This document shows positions 42,998 through 54,298 of a DNA stretch of 64,000 bases, piece by piece. The notes under the pieces were generated by a model. It did no database searches, had not been told where the DNA came from, and was given only the letters and a program-made list of their open reading frames with translations. This DNA is from Narthecium ossifragum (taxonomy: Eukaryota > Streptophyta > Magnoliopsida > Dioscoreales > Nartheciaceae): contig OY986965.1 of the NCBI GenBank assembly GCA_963920575.1, positions 7,457,134-7,521,133 on the forward strand. The letters run 5' to 3'. Numbering within the stretch: position 1 is the stretch's first letter; each line of letters starts with the position of its first letter. Position numbers and translations under genes: made by a program.

Positions 42998-44530
42998 TGA
43001 CACGCCTTGAACAAGGACGCCAAAATTACAAATTTATAAACCGAATCACTACTAACTACTTAAGGGGGTAGATAGCAATACGTCCGGGTCGGTCCACAGG
43101 GAAAACAGGATTAAGTCTAATTACCACGCATAGTTCTAAATCAAAGGTTAAGGAAAATGGATGATAGTTGGTCTTTAAAATAAATTGGGAGAATAACAAT
43201 AGGAGAAAAAGCTAGGAAGTTCTAATCCGTAATCGAGAGCTATTTAGGCATTCCTAGGATAAGAGCAATTCAATAAGTTCAAGATGGTTTTCTAGGGTTG
43301 ATAGAAGATCGGCTAGGTCCACTATCACTCAACATAGATTCATTAGAAGCCTATGTCGGAATGAAGAACAAATCAGCGGATAATTGGTATGAAAATAATC
43401 AAAGTGGTTCTAGCACTTTGAGATCGCCTAATTGATAAAGATAAAGAATGAATCGTAGGTTATAATCATAGGTCTTAATGGTTCTAGCATTAAGGCAGTG
43501 GTTCTAGCACTCCTACAATCATAAGCTAGGGTTTAGAATCCAATCCAAAGATCTAACATGGTTCTAGCATGAAAGTAACTTGAACAAGTCCTAATCCTAG
43601 CCTCTAACATGCAATGCTCAAAACCAGCGAGCGTAATCTCAGCGTAACTTTCACATCCGAACTCGAAACGAGGCGATTCAAGATTCGTTGGAAAGCTAAG
43701 ACAGAGATCTACAACTTTTATGTTTTGAGTTTTCACAAAATCCGGCTGTATACCCACGGAAAAACCGAGACAAGACAGACCGAAATTAGGGCACAAAGAG
43801 CAAACAAAACATTCACCATAAGAACTATTACCAATAGATATATAAAATCCGAATTTAATCTATTAAACCATCATAAAGTACATGCTCAGATCCATAGGAA
43901 AACCGAAATAAACTCCCTATTACATCATAGAATTTCCTAGAATAAAGATTTAGCTACTCATCTTGAAGAAACGATCCATCGGGGAAGGTTGATGACGCGC
44001 TCCCGCCATGGATCTATCTTCAAGACCTAACCCTAATGTTTATTGAGGAAGAAGAGCCAAGGAAACCCCCAGGAGGAGAGGAAAATTCGTCTATGGGTGG
44101 CTGCCAAAAATCCTCCCCTAACACCTATTTATAGGCCTTAATAAAACCCTAACTCGGATTAGATCTCAGCCCTTTATTTTTCCTCCAGCACACAATGAGA
44201 TCGATCTCCATTGGGAAGAAGATCGATCTCCTTCGTTCTGCGAACTCTGGATCTAGAATACGCTCGACCAAGATCGATCTCCTTTAGGATGCAGATCGAT
44301 CTCCTTTGCTTCGACTGGACCGCTTCTTGCTGGAATAATGAGATCGATCTCCTTCAGGATGCAGATCGATCTCCTTTACGCAGGATTGCCAAAATCACTT
44401 CGTTTTAGCACCAAACTTGATCTAACCTTCGTTGAAGGCTCTTATACCTGAAATGCACAATAGACCATCAAAATAGCATTGCTCGGAGGCTAACAGGACC
44501 TAGTTAAAGGGGCGATTTGTGCACTTTTCA
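42998..44530 (-). repeat. 3' LTR of element B
   Basis: It lacks about 16 bases near its start (around 43013) and the terminal CGCGTTATCA present in the other LTR. The TATA box is at 44126-44135 (minus). The GATCGATC pairs 44199/44221, 44272/44294 and 44342/44364 all have spacer 14. The constant-loop hairpins are at 43399-43571. Confidence 0.93.
43399..43571 (-). promoter_or_regulatory. Constant-loop hairpin array in LTR B
   Basis: Four inverted repeats surround GTTCTAG (CTAGAAC in the element's sense). 43399-43421 has TCAAAGTG/CACTTTGA. 43474-43494 has CTTAATG/CATTAAG. About 43499-43512 has AGTG/CACT. 43557-43571 has CATG/CATG. The array is repeated in the right LTR about 7186 bases on (50585 onward). 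Confidence 0.82.
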
Positions 44531-44568
44531 CACCCCCCAACTTGATCTTTGCTAGTCCTCGAGCAAAG
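44531..44568 (-). promoter_or_regulatory. 3' polypurine tract of element B with hairpin
   Basis: On the minus strand, GTTGGGGGGTG abuts the 3' LTR. CTTTGCT and AGCAAAG (44547-44568) form a 7-bp stem just upstream of it in the element's sense. Confidence 0.82.
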
Positions 44569-45093
44569 CAAGATAAAAATAAACATAAAGCAGTAAACCT
44601 AACTAGCCACTTTCGTAGGTCTCACGATTACACTTAGCATGTGTAATAAGCCCTTAAACCCCTGGGTGGCCCCAGTGGAGGAGTTATAGTCTCCTGAGGG
44701 TTTCCAGTGATGATACCCACAAACATCAATACATCCCCTTGACTATGCCATTAGAAATCCATCATAAGAATCATCAACTCTAATGCATGAATCAGAAATA
44801 TTACCCATGAACGTACCCTTCAACTTCTAGTCACATAAAGATATAGCAAAGCCAAACATGCCATAACATACTTCCAATACTTCAACATATTTACTCATGA
44901 TCGAAAATAACTTTAACACTCCCGTGTGTGAATAGAGTTCCACATGCTTCTGAGTCTCCATTATATCCAAACATTCAACTATTCAAGATCACTATCCTGA
45001 GTCAGCATATATTTTTCACTTATCACATAACAATCTCTGTTCTTTGTTTTTTTTTCTTTTTTTTTTTCCTTTTTTTTTCAAGTAACTTCAACC

Positions 45094-45237
45094 GTTTTAC
45101 GCGAACAGCACGCTGGCTAGGCACACTGCCCGGTTACTAAGTATGAAGTCCTTTTCTTTTTCTTTTTTTTCTTTTCAGGTAATTCAACTGTTTTACGCGA
45201 ACAACACGCTGGCTAGGCACACTGCCCGGTTACTAAG
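45094..45237 (-). repeat. Duplicated 3'-region motif of element B
   Basis: Two copies, 45094-45142 and 45190-45237, run from TTTTACGCGAAC through GCACACTG to CCCGGTTACTAAGT. They correspond to the twin motif of element A. Flanking AGTAAC/GTTACT (first copy) and TTCAAC/GTTGAA (second copy) could close each into a hairpin. A poly-T/C tract precedes each copy. Confidence 0.78.
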
Positions 45238-45636
45238 TTGAACACCCTACTCTTTCAGACACATACTTTTTGCGAACAGAAAATTGCATGTATTCATGTA
45301 TTTTCTATGACATGACAAAGAACTGTAAATCTATCCCAGTTTCAGGCTTAGAATCTAATGTCAACTCTTCAACATGTGAAAGTGAACATGTGCAGTAGGA
45401 TATGTCAAGCTATCCTTAAACCATGGTAAAAGTGTTAAAGTATAGAAGTAATATCAGGCATTGTAAAAATTTACTGTCCCTTATATACCAGACGAGTATC
45501 AGAATAATTCATAAAATAAATTTCTAAAACAAGCATCTTTGTCAATAACTCTCATAATTTCCTTCCTTTGGCACAATTAAAGGGATGTACAATATGTTGT
45601 TACCTTAAAATATTAAGCATGAAATATATGAATGCA

Positions 45637-45668
45637 ACACCCCCCAACTTACGCGGGTTTGTCCTCAA
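45637..45668 (-). promoter_or_regulatory. Internal polypurine tract of element B with short hairpin
   Basis: On the minus strand, GTTGGGGGGTGT lies about 1.1 kb from the 3' LTR. It is accompanied by a short stem closing an AGGA loop (GCTTG/CAAAC-like, around 45657-45670). Confidence 0.62.
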
Positions 45669-46101
45669 GCATGTAAATGAAGTAAGGGGTAGAGATAACC
45701 TGATGAAACATTGTTGTCATAAGCCTGGATAAAGTAGTATCCTTGGGGAGAAGTAAAACCATATGTGCCAATCAGAGTTAATTAGGAATACCACGTCTGC
45801 TCGGGACTTCTTAATATTTGCTTGCACATGTGAACCAGAACAGCACGAGCCTGGAGAATATTAGAAGAAATACCCCGTGATCGCACAGAAGAATATAACA
45901 TGTAAGATTAGAGAAAAATTGGGTAGCATCTCCTTTGTTTATTAACGCCGCCCAGATAGGGTACAAACATTCCACACATGATAATTATGAAAATTAAATC
46001 TCCTACACTTCCACCTGCATCAAATCAACATTTATTTACACATCCACACCCAGACATGAACAATAACCCATACGACCCACCCCATAATCAAAAAGCTTGC
46101 G

Positions 46102-46125
46102 ATATATATATATATATATATATAT
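46102..46125. repeat. (AT)12 microsatellite
   Basis: Simple AT repeat in the 3' region of element B. Confidence 0.95.
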
Positions 46126-46589
46126 CAGATATGTACAATAATATCCACCACTCGACCATACAAAAATACACAATCCTGGGTACAACAAGATCTGCAAGAT
46201 GAAAATAAGTCCTAGGAAAGGACAAACACAACTCATGGCCGAGGCCCAGAGGGACCGGGGCTCTATCGGTGCAGCAGGCGCAGGTACGGGGGCTGGAGCT
46301 GCTGATGAAGACGGCTGTGAAGATGATGCAGGCGTTCGAGCAGGGGTGGTTGATGGAGGAGCAGTGGCTTGGGCGGTAGAGGGTTTTGAAGAATGTGGTG
46401 GATGAGTTGGAGATGGGGATGACGGCTTCCTAAAAACTAAATTTTAATAGAGGAAACTCCTAAAAACAAAACAAACAGAAATGAACCTAAGGGACAAGGA
46501 AGCAAACTCAAGCAAAGGCGAAATAGATGGGCTGCCTCCCATCAAGCGCTAAGTTTAACGTCATTAGCCCGACGTAGCTAATGATTCAA

Positions 46590-49500
46590 TCACTTATAAT
46601 GTGACTCCGCCAAGTTCATTGTCGGATCACGGTGGGGAGGATTTTCAATATAAGGTTTTAACCTATGACCCTTCACTTTAAAAATTGAGCCGGATTTAAT
46701 ATGACGGATTTTAATAATCCCGTGGGAAAGAGTCCGGTGCACGATGAATGGGCCGATCCACCCAGGCCTAGGCTTACCGGGGGATACCCTTAGTTTGGCC
46801 TTGAACAACCAAACTTTATCACCATCTTTAAAAATTCTCCGATGATTGAATTTAGGTGGCATAATCAAAGACGGTAAACCTAGAGTCGAAGAAATATGAG
46901 GTCCAGGATCAATCGGAATTTTCTTCCAAGAAATCTTATATACCTCCGTGTATAAACTATCATTTCTCGCATCCTCAACAAGATTAAGATTATTAACATC
47001 ACAAATAGGTGAATCATCCTTCACAACTACCACTTCATCTTTCAACTCTGGAAAATCAACATTAAGATCCGGTAAAGCATTTTTAACTATTATCTCATCA
47101 TCGTCCAAGACAGCAACATCACATGGACGTTTATCACTTCCACTAAACACATCATCATCATCATCATGCACTATTTTATTCACCTCCTCATCCACACACT
47201 TATCGATATCATCATCATTTATCATTGCGTTTATCATGAAACAATCATCATCATATGCATGGCGTTTTGACGTATGAAAAATATTCAATTTCAATTCCAT
47301 ATTCCCAAAAGTAAGTGTCATAATACCATCCCTACAATTAATGCAAGCATTAGCTGTAGCTAAGAAAGGTCGACCAAGAATTATCGGAACATTTTTCTTA
47401 GTTTGCAAGCTTGGTTCCATATCCAACACCACAAAATCCACAGGAAACACACATTGACCAACTTTAACTAGAACATCTTCAAGTACACCCCGTGGGGTTT
47501 TAATTGAACGATCAGCTAACTGAAGAGTCATAGCAGTGGGTTTAAGTTCTCCTATACCAAACTTGGAATATAACGAATAAGGCATGAGATTCACGCTAGC
47601 TCCTAAATCAAGTAAAGCTCTATCAATCAAATGGTTTCCTATAGTGCAAAAAATAGTAGGAGTACCTGGATCTTTAAACTTAGGAGGAATATCACTACGA
47701 AGGATTGAGCTTACTTGTTCAGTCAAGAAAATCTTTTTGGAAACATGAGATCTAGATCGACGCTTTTGAGTGCATAAATCTTTCAGAAATTTCGCATAAG
47801 ACGGAATCTGTTTGATAGCGTTCAACAGAGGAAGATTGATATGAACTTTCTTGAAAACTTCAACCATCTCATCAAGTTTAGAATTTTTAGAAGGACGTGA
47901 AGTCGGATCTACCAGGGCCTCAGGAAAAGGAATTTTCGGAACATAGGTCCTAGGATTCGGCTCAGGCGATGAAGTAGAATCATGAGGAGCAGGAATTGAA
48001 GTTTTGGGTAACACCTCATCATCAGATGCATGCAAGTCTCTATCTAATGGCACTTGAGAAGTAGATGGAGTTGCAATGAGAGGTTGAGAAGTAGAGTTAT
48101 GATCTAAACATTCCTCGGCCGGTTTTTCAACATTCGCAAAGGTCTTACCACTACGAAGAGTCGTAACGGCTTGAACTTGTTCATGAGAAGACTCGATCAA
48201 ATGTTGACCTCTAGGATTCGGAATAGGTTGACTCGGCAATGTACCTTCTTCCCTTTTTAACAAGGCGTTAGCTATTTGACCCATTTGAGCTTCTAACTTA
48301 GCTAATGCTTGAGTATGAGAATGGAGTATTTTGGTATATTCATCCATAGCTGGACCTTGGTTCAGTTGGGGAAAAGAAGGTTGGTTTTGAGGTTGTTGAG
48401 GTAGCGGCGCTCCATATGACGTGCCTCCCCAAGGTTGAGGCTGTTGAGATTGATATGGTCCTTGGGAAGGAAAATTTTGAGGAAGCTTATACGGAGGTTG
48501 GAATTTAGGAGGAAAACCCAAATTTTGATTGTTCATAGGTGGTCTTGGATTAAAGGAATCAGGCTGCTGTCCAGAAGTTTTCCAAGAGAAGTTAGGATGA
48601 TGACGCAGACCCGGATTATAAGTATTGGAGTAAGGATCAAAAGCTGGCTTGGAATGATTATAGATTGCGTTGATATGTTCCTGAACTAGTTCAGGATAAT
48701 GAGGAGATAAATAACAATCAGTAACATCATGGCCACCAGTAGAACATAAGAAACATACATCTGCAGTATAAGATGGCATTGACGGGTTTGAAGGATTTGA
48801 AGGAATTGAAGATGCAACTTGATTGGCTGATTGATTTAAGACTTGATCCAGTTTCCTACTCAGGGCATCTACTTGCTGGGCTAAGCGAGTCGATTCATTC
48901 AATTCCAGAGTACCTCTAGGCTTGGTCTGATTGGAAGAATCGTGGGTAGACCTAGAGGATGAAGCATGGTGTTGGGAATTTTCAGCTAGTCTTTCAAACA
49001 GTCTCCAAGAATCATCAAGAGGATTTGTAATAAATACTCCTCCACAGGCGGCATCAATAGTCATTTGATGTCTCTCCTTAAGACCATTATAGAAGTTTTC
49101 TACGATTGCCCATTGAGGAAATTGATGATGAGGACACTTTCTAAGGAGTTCTCTATACCGGTCCCAGGCTTCTTGAAAAGGTTCATCATCAGCTTGCTTA
49201 AAAGAAGAAATTTCTTTCCTAAGATCACTGGTCTTGGTAATTGGAAAGAATTTAGCAAGAAACTGGGTTTGAAGTTGAGGCCAAGTCGTGATAGATCTGG
49301 GCTCTAAAGATGTAAGCCAATATTTCGCCTTGCCCTTGAGAGTAAAGGGAAAGAGTTTCAACTTCCATGCATCGTCAGTAAAATTATTGACCTTCACGGT
49401 CAAACTGATCAAGATAAATTCTTCTATATGGTTGTAGGAATCTTCATGAGACAGACCATGAAAGGCAGGAAGAGATTGAAGGAACTGAGGCTTGATTTCA

Positions 49501-49757
49501 TAGTGGGCAGCTCCTATTACTGGGGGTTGAATGCATGAATTTGAAGTAAATGAAGTAGGAATGTAAAAGTCTTTCATATTCATGCGACCTTGATCTTCAT
49601 GATGGGTCGGATTTTCATCATGATCATGATAATCATCTAAGTTATGGTTCTCCATGGATGAATCAGGTGAAATATTCACAGGTCTAAGCAATGTAGCACG
49701 AGAATTCAAGAATTCTTGCAATGTAATATTTAAATCTGAATCTTCACTAACATTCAT
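46590..49757 (-). CDS. Element B gag-protease fused to the integrase C-terminal tail (1055 aa)
   Basis: The ATG is at 49757 and the frame is uninterrupted to the stop at 46590. The N-terminal gag region (about residues 65-290) includes FYIPTSFTSNSCIQPPVIGA, LQSLPAFHGLSHEDSYNHIE and a region with YWLTSLEPRSITTWPQLQ. A CCHC knuckle, CFLCSTGGHDVTDC, lies near residue 335. A P/Q-rich linker follows, then protease (LLDLGASVNLMPYSLYSKFG near residue 745, LADRSIKTPRG). After an acidic stretch and a region with GLPSLIMPP, the frame passes straight into an integrase tail (DGDKVWLFKAKLRVSPGKPR, GWIGPFIVHRT). In element C the two flanking sequences are about 870 codons apart. The RT, RNase H and integrase core were removed by an in-frame deletion at about 46835-46858. 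Confidence 0.93.
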   Translation of the reverse strand: MNVSEDSDLNITLQEFLNSRATLLRPVNISPDSSMENHNLDDYHDHDENPTHHEDQGRMNMKDFYIPTSFTSNSCIQPPVIGAAHYEIKPQFLQSLPAFHGLSHEDSYNHIEEFILISLTVKVNNFTDDAWKLKLFPFTLKGKAKYWLTSLEPRSITTWPQLQTQFLAKFFPITKTSDLRKEISSFKQADDEPFQEAWDRYRELLRKCPHHQFPQWAIVENFYNGLKERHQMTIDAACGGVFITNPLDDSWRLFERLAENSQHHASSSRSTHDSSNQTKPRGTLELNESTRLAQQVDALSRKLDQVLNQSANQVASSIPSNPSNPSMPSYTADVCFLCSTGGHDVTDCYLSPHYPELVQEHINAIYNHSKPAFDPYSNTYNPGLRHHPNFSWKTSGQQPDSFNPRPPMNNQNLGFPPKFQPPYKLPQNFPSQGPYQSQQPQPWGGTSYGAPLPQQPQNQPSFPQLNQGPAMDEYTKILHSHTQALAKLEAQMGQIANALLKREEGTLPSQPIPNPRGQHLIESSHEQVQAVTTLRSGKTFANVEKPAEECLDHNSTSQPLIATPSTSQVPLDRDLHASDDEVLPKTSIPAPHDSTSSPEPNPRTYVPKIPFPEALVDPTSRPSKNSKLDEMVEVFKKVHINLPLLNAIKQIPSYAKFLKDLCTQKRRSRSHVSKKIFLTEQVSSILRSDIPPKFKDPGTPTIFCTIGNHLIDRALLDLGASVNLMPYSLYSKFGIGELKPTAMTLQLADRSIKTPRGVLEDVLVKVGQCVFPVDFVVLDMEPSLQTKKNVPIILGRPFLATANACINCRDGIMTLTFGNMELKLNIFHTSKRHAYDDDCFMINAMINDDDIDKCVDEEVNKIVHDDDDDVFSGSDKRPCDVAVLDDDEIIVKNALPDLNVDFPELKDEVVVVKDDSPICDVNNLNLVEDARNDSLYTEVYKISWKKIPIDPGPHISSTLGLPSLIMPPKFNHRRIFKDGDKVWLFKAKLRVSPGKPRPGWIGPFIVHRTLSHGIIKIRHIKSGSIFKVKGHRLKPYIENPPHRDPTMNLAESHYK

Positions 49758-50000
49758 CCATATACCACATCACAAGAACAACCAAGGTTTAGAGATACTC
49801 ACAGTGCTATCTCGGTGAGGCTTTGATCGATGCTCCTTCTCCGCTTGGAAGGTGCTTCGTCAAAGTCCCTAACGCACGATAAAAAAGATAGGAAATATTA
49901 GCACTGGTACTATTTTTGGTCTTTTATATAATAAACGACAGAAATAAAAATACTAATTGAAATAAAACTACACTAGGCAATTAACTTAATAAACCGTTAT

Positions 50001-50018
50001 TCCCCGGCAACGGCGCCA
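50001..50018 (-). promoter_or_regulatory. Primer-binding site of element B (tRNA-Asp)
   Basis: The minus strand reads TGGCGCCGTTGCCGGGGA, 6 bases inside the 5' LTR. Confidence 0.92.
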
Positions 50019-50024
50019 AAATTC

Positions 50025-51726
50025 TGATACGCCTTGAAAAGTGTCGTTACCTTAACAAGGACGCCAAAATTACAAATTTATAAACCGAATCACTATTAAC
50101 TACTTAAGGGGGTAGATAGCAATACGTCCGAGTCGGTCCACAGGGAAAACAGGATTAAGTCTAATTACCACGCAATTCAATAAGTGTCGTTACCTTAACA
50201 AGAACGCCAAAATTACAAATTTATAATCAAACTACTAACTAACTACTTTATGGGTAGATAGTAGCAAGTCCGAGTCGGTCCACTGGGAAAACAGAATTAA
50301 GCTTAATTACCGTGCATAGTTCTAAATCAAAAGTTAAGGAAGATAGATGATAGTTGGTCTTTAAACTAAATTGGGAGAATAACAATAGGAGAAAAAGCTA
50401 GAAAGTTCTAATCCGTAATCGAGAGCTATCTAGGCATTCCTAGGATAAGAGCAATTCAATAAGTTCAATATGGTTTTCTAGGGTTGATAGAAGATCGGCT
50501 AGGTCCACTATCACTCAACATAGATTCATTAGAAGCCTATGTCGGAATGAAGAACAAATCAGCGGATAATTGGTATGAAAATAATCAAAGTGGTTCTAGC
50601 ACTTTGAGATCGCCTAATTAATAAAGATAAAGAATGAATCGTAGGTTATAATCATAGGTCTTAATGGTTCTAGCATTAAGGCAGTGGTTCTAGCACTCCT
50701 ACAATCATAAGCTAGGGTTTAGAATCCAATCCAAAGATCTAACATGGTTCTAGCATGAAAGTAACTTGAACAAGTCCTAATCCTAGCCTCTAACATGCAA
50801 TGCTCAAAACCAGCGAGCGTAATCTCAGCGTAACTTTCACATCCGAACTCGAAACGAGGCGATTCAAGATTCGTTGGAAAGCTAAGACAGAGATCTACAA
50901 CTTTTATGTTTTGAGTTTTCACAAAATCCGGCTGTATACCCACGCAAAAACCGAGACAAGACAGACCGAAATTAGGGCACAAAGAGCAAACAAAACATTC
51001 ACCATAAGAACTATTACCAATAGATATATAAAATCCGAATTTAATCCATTAAACCATCATAAAGTACATGCTCAGATCCATAGGAAAACCGAAATAAACT
51101 CCCTATTACATCATAGAATTTCCTAGAATAAAGATTTAGCTAATCATCTTGAAGAAATGATCCATCGGGGAAGGTTGATGACGCGCTCCCGCCATGGATC
51201 TATCTTCAAGACCTAACCCTAATGTTTATTGAGGAAGAAGAGCCAAGGAAACCCTCAGGAGGAGAGGAAAATTCGTCTATGGGTGGCTGCCAAAAATCCT
51301 CCCCTAACACCTATTTATAGGCCTTAATAAAACCCTAACTCGGATTAGATCTCAGCCCTTCATTTTTCCTCCAGCACACAATGAGATCGATCTCCATTGG
51401 GAAGAAGATCGATCTCCTTCGTTCTGCGAACTCTGGATCTGGAATACGCCCGACCAAGATCGATCTCCTTTAGGATGCAGATCGATCTCCTTTGCTTCGA
51501 CTGGACCGCTTCTTGCTGGAATAATGAGATCGATCTCCTTCAGGATGCAGATCGATCTCCTTTACGCAGGATTGCCAAAATCACTTTGTTTTAGCACCAA
51601 ACTTGATCTAACCTTCGTTGAAGGCTCTTATACCTGAAATGCACAATAGACCATCAAAATAGCATTGCTCGGAGGCTAACAGGACCTAGTTAAAGGGGGG
51701 ATTTGTGCACTTTTCACGCGTTATCA
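50025..51726 (-). repeat. 5' LTR of element B, with a leader duplication
   Basis: It is 1702 bp, TGATACGCC to CGCGTTATCA. The first ~145 bases (GTGTCGTTACCTTAACAAG onward, 50041-50184) are followed by a diverged second copy starting at about 50186. The 3' LTR has only one copy. The TATA box is at 51312-51321 (minus), and the GATCGATC pairs lie from 51384 to 51556. Confidence 0.92.
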
Positions 51727-51731
51727 GCATG

Positions 51732-52499
51732 TAAACTGGTGGTGCTGGGAAGTTTTCTTGATCAGTCTTATGGGTTAAGAGATGATTTTGTTTAGCCAAT
51801 GTCATATTAGAAGTGTGTGTATTCTTCATCAAATAATTAGGAACTAACATGACCTTTTTCATGACCTTACAATAAGGTCTCATGCAAAAGGTCTTCACAT
51901 TCGAGGTGAGATGATCCTATTTTTATATATATAGATGTTCACCTATGCACATAACATGTCCAGAGAAACTATTTGTAATTGACCAATTATGAGATGTTGG
52001 GGCAAACTGATGCAGCAGCTTGGCGACATGCCAACAGCTCCAGCAGCTTCATGTGAGTCAAGATCTCGAACATGGTGTCCTCCGGCAGCTCCACTACCAC
52101 CGGCGCCTCAGGATAAAAAAAGATGGGAGATTGGAGGAAACCAACATGCCCCTGATCACCATGAAGATTTCAGGAAACGGAGCATGTAGTGCCATTGCGA
52201 TGATGAACCGTAGGCGCAGAGCAGCAGGCCGCAGGAGTCGACGATGCGCTGGGAGGTGTTGCTGGTGGACGAGCCATGATCATTCGTGTTGGTGATCATC
52301 CGTGTTGGTTCTCATCCTCAAGAAATTACGTTGATGGATGAAGCCATTGTTGTAAGAGTAGTGATTGGTACACACGACCACCTGGCGTGTGTAATGCATT
52401 ATTTAAAGAACGTTTATTAAATTAAGCTTATCTGGCAGTGTAAAATTGATTTGTTTAAGAAATACTCTCTAACGGGTTAACGGGTGGTGATTAGATGCT
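51732..52499. other. Spacer with no recognised gene
   Basis: AT-rich sequence to about 51980, then moderately GC-rich sequence. Only short, unsupported frames occur. I see no element ends here. Confidence 0.4.
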
Positions 52500-54125
52500 G
52501 AATTCTCTAGGATCCTCTCCCACCTCTCCTCTCTGTCCTCTTTAGCCGGCTCGTCGCAAGGCTCACCTCGTCGCTGTCGTTTAACTCCGTTCGTCCCACT
52601 CCTCTCCCACCTCCCACCTGTGCTTCCTCCACTCCTCCCCCGCCGGGGGAGGAGTAGACCTCACCGCCCGAGTCCCTTCGTCTCCTCTGGATCCGTCGAC
52701 GCCGATGTCAACGCCCCTCCCCAACCTCGCAACCCACTTCCTCCTTCTCCGGCCACCTGGCAAACCCTTCCTCTCTCCACTCCATCCCAGACCCCGTTCC
52801 TCACCTTCGGCGACGTCTCCGACAGCAAAGTGCAACACCCCCTCTTGTTTCTGTAGCCGGGCTGGCTTGGTCGAGGATTTTCTTGAAGGGTACGTTTATT
52901 TCTTTGCATCGATCTTTCTCTACTCTCGAATTAGTAGTTTAGGGTATGCGTTTGGAGATGGTTGGATGCTGGGATTTCATACTTGCCCACAGTTGGTTTT
53001 TCTTTTTACTCACAATGCCATATTTGCTCAGCTTGAAATTGAGTTGCTTATGTTGGAAATGTTGACTAAGCAAAATATGTCTACTACTAGTAGGATCCTT
53101 GCTGCAATGTTTGTAGTTTTACATTTCTTTGGGCAGAAATCACTCGCCTTTAAACCCTATTTTAGGTTTACGTTGTCAAATATGTTAGTTCAGTTTCAGA
53201 AAACATGTGATATCAATCATTACTCCTCTATTTACCTCCAATCTTTGTATCAGACACATTTCTCATTTCTTATTGCAAATTTATTTGACTTCTCCTTTCC
53301 TCACTTATGTGTGTCTACATTTTGAAACTCTTTTTTGAGAGCAATGTATGCTTGTAGTGTCTTCTTTTTTGAAAGCCAATGTTATTCTATTTTACAGAGA
53401 AATAGTCGTGTCTTCTTTTTGAGAGCAATGTATGATTGTCATGTATCCTTATTTAGATCAAGTATGTTCACATGCATATGCATTTTTCCCTGTCTAGAGA
53501 GGCAATCTTGTGAGCTTTTTGCCCACTGTGTTCATTGCTGTTTATTTTCCTGATTCCATGTGTTATAAATCGATTGCAAGAGTATGCTTTGAAAGCAAAC
53601 ATTGCTTAGTGGAGTTATGCTTTCTAATAAGTTGGATACATCAACTTTGTTGGTATGGTGTATTTTGAGCTTTACTTCACATAGCAGTTGAAGGATGTAG
53701 GACAACCAGCCATTCCTCTTGCGCCATGTTCATATCCCTCCTAAAGTTGTTGGTACAAATTGAAAGAAGGACTTCATCTGTTTGCTGCTCCAGATGTAGG
53801 CCATAAGCTGGAAAGGTATACACTTTCTAATTAATTGTTTGCTTATTTTTTCCATGGGATTCTAAGGGGAGAGAGAGAGATCTCCATACAAGTTCTATTT
53901 ATTTTACTTTGTTAGACTTTGGTGTCACCTTTGAAGTTCTTGATTAGGATACTCGCATGTTAGAAATTAAATATCTTGTATGATTCTTGCCATGATTGCT
54001 TATGATGTCTATCGAATCAATTAAAATTCCGTAAAAACGGAGTTTATGCATTTAAAACTTGTATACGTGGAGGGATATAAAATGCTTTTCTTGCTGTTGT
54101 CTTGTAGGTACAATGACTTCAAATG
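52500..54125 (+). other. Possible broken host gene, not recognised
   Basis: A C-rich, 5'-UTR-like stretch (52500-52680) leads to a frame from 52705 that begins MSTPLPNLATHFLLLRPPG and could end at a GT donor near 52889. Long T-rich, intron-like sequence follows. A second exon-like piece between an AG near 53689 and a GT near 53818 contains LKDVGQPAIPLAPCSYPS before a stop. Element C interrupts the DNA at 54131. I do not recognise the product, and the gene may be a pseudogene or a chance composition effect. A (GA)n run lies near 53870-53882. Confidence 0.25.
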
Positions 54126-54298
54126 CCAACTGATAAGACTTGAAAAGTGCACAAAACACCCTTGTAATTTGGCTTTGTTGGGCCCCGAGCAATGCTGGAC
54201 GGACTACTTTTATTCCATTTCAGGCATAACAGGTCCTTCCACGAGTTAGATCAATTCTGGAGCTAAAACAATCTATTCTGGCGATTTTTGGCAAGCCA

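Larger units (their letters stand above)
42998..51726 (-). mobile_element. Element B: Athila-like deletion derivative (8.7 kb)
   Basis: It is flanked by a perfect GCATG duplication (42993-42997 and 51727-51731). LTRs are 42998-44530 and 50025-51726, with a tRNA-Asp primer site at 50001-50018. The single large frame (49757-46590) holds gag, zinc knuckle and protease, then jumps in frame to the C-terminal tail of integrase. RT, RNase H and the integrase core are absent. Such an element would depend on a partner for reverse transcription and integration. The LTRs are very similar outside three indels, so insertion looks fairly recent. Confidence 0.94.

Noticed and set aside
46036..46430. Pro/Ala/Ser-rich minus-strand frame in the 3' region of element B, a possible counterpart of the element C frame
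   Set aside because: No ATG precedes the Pro-rich part, the rest runs into an AT microsatellite, and no similarity to the element C frame was evident.
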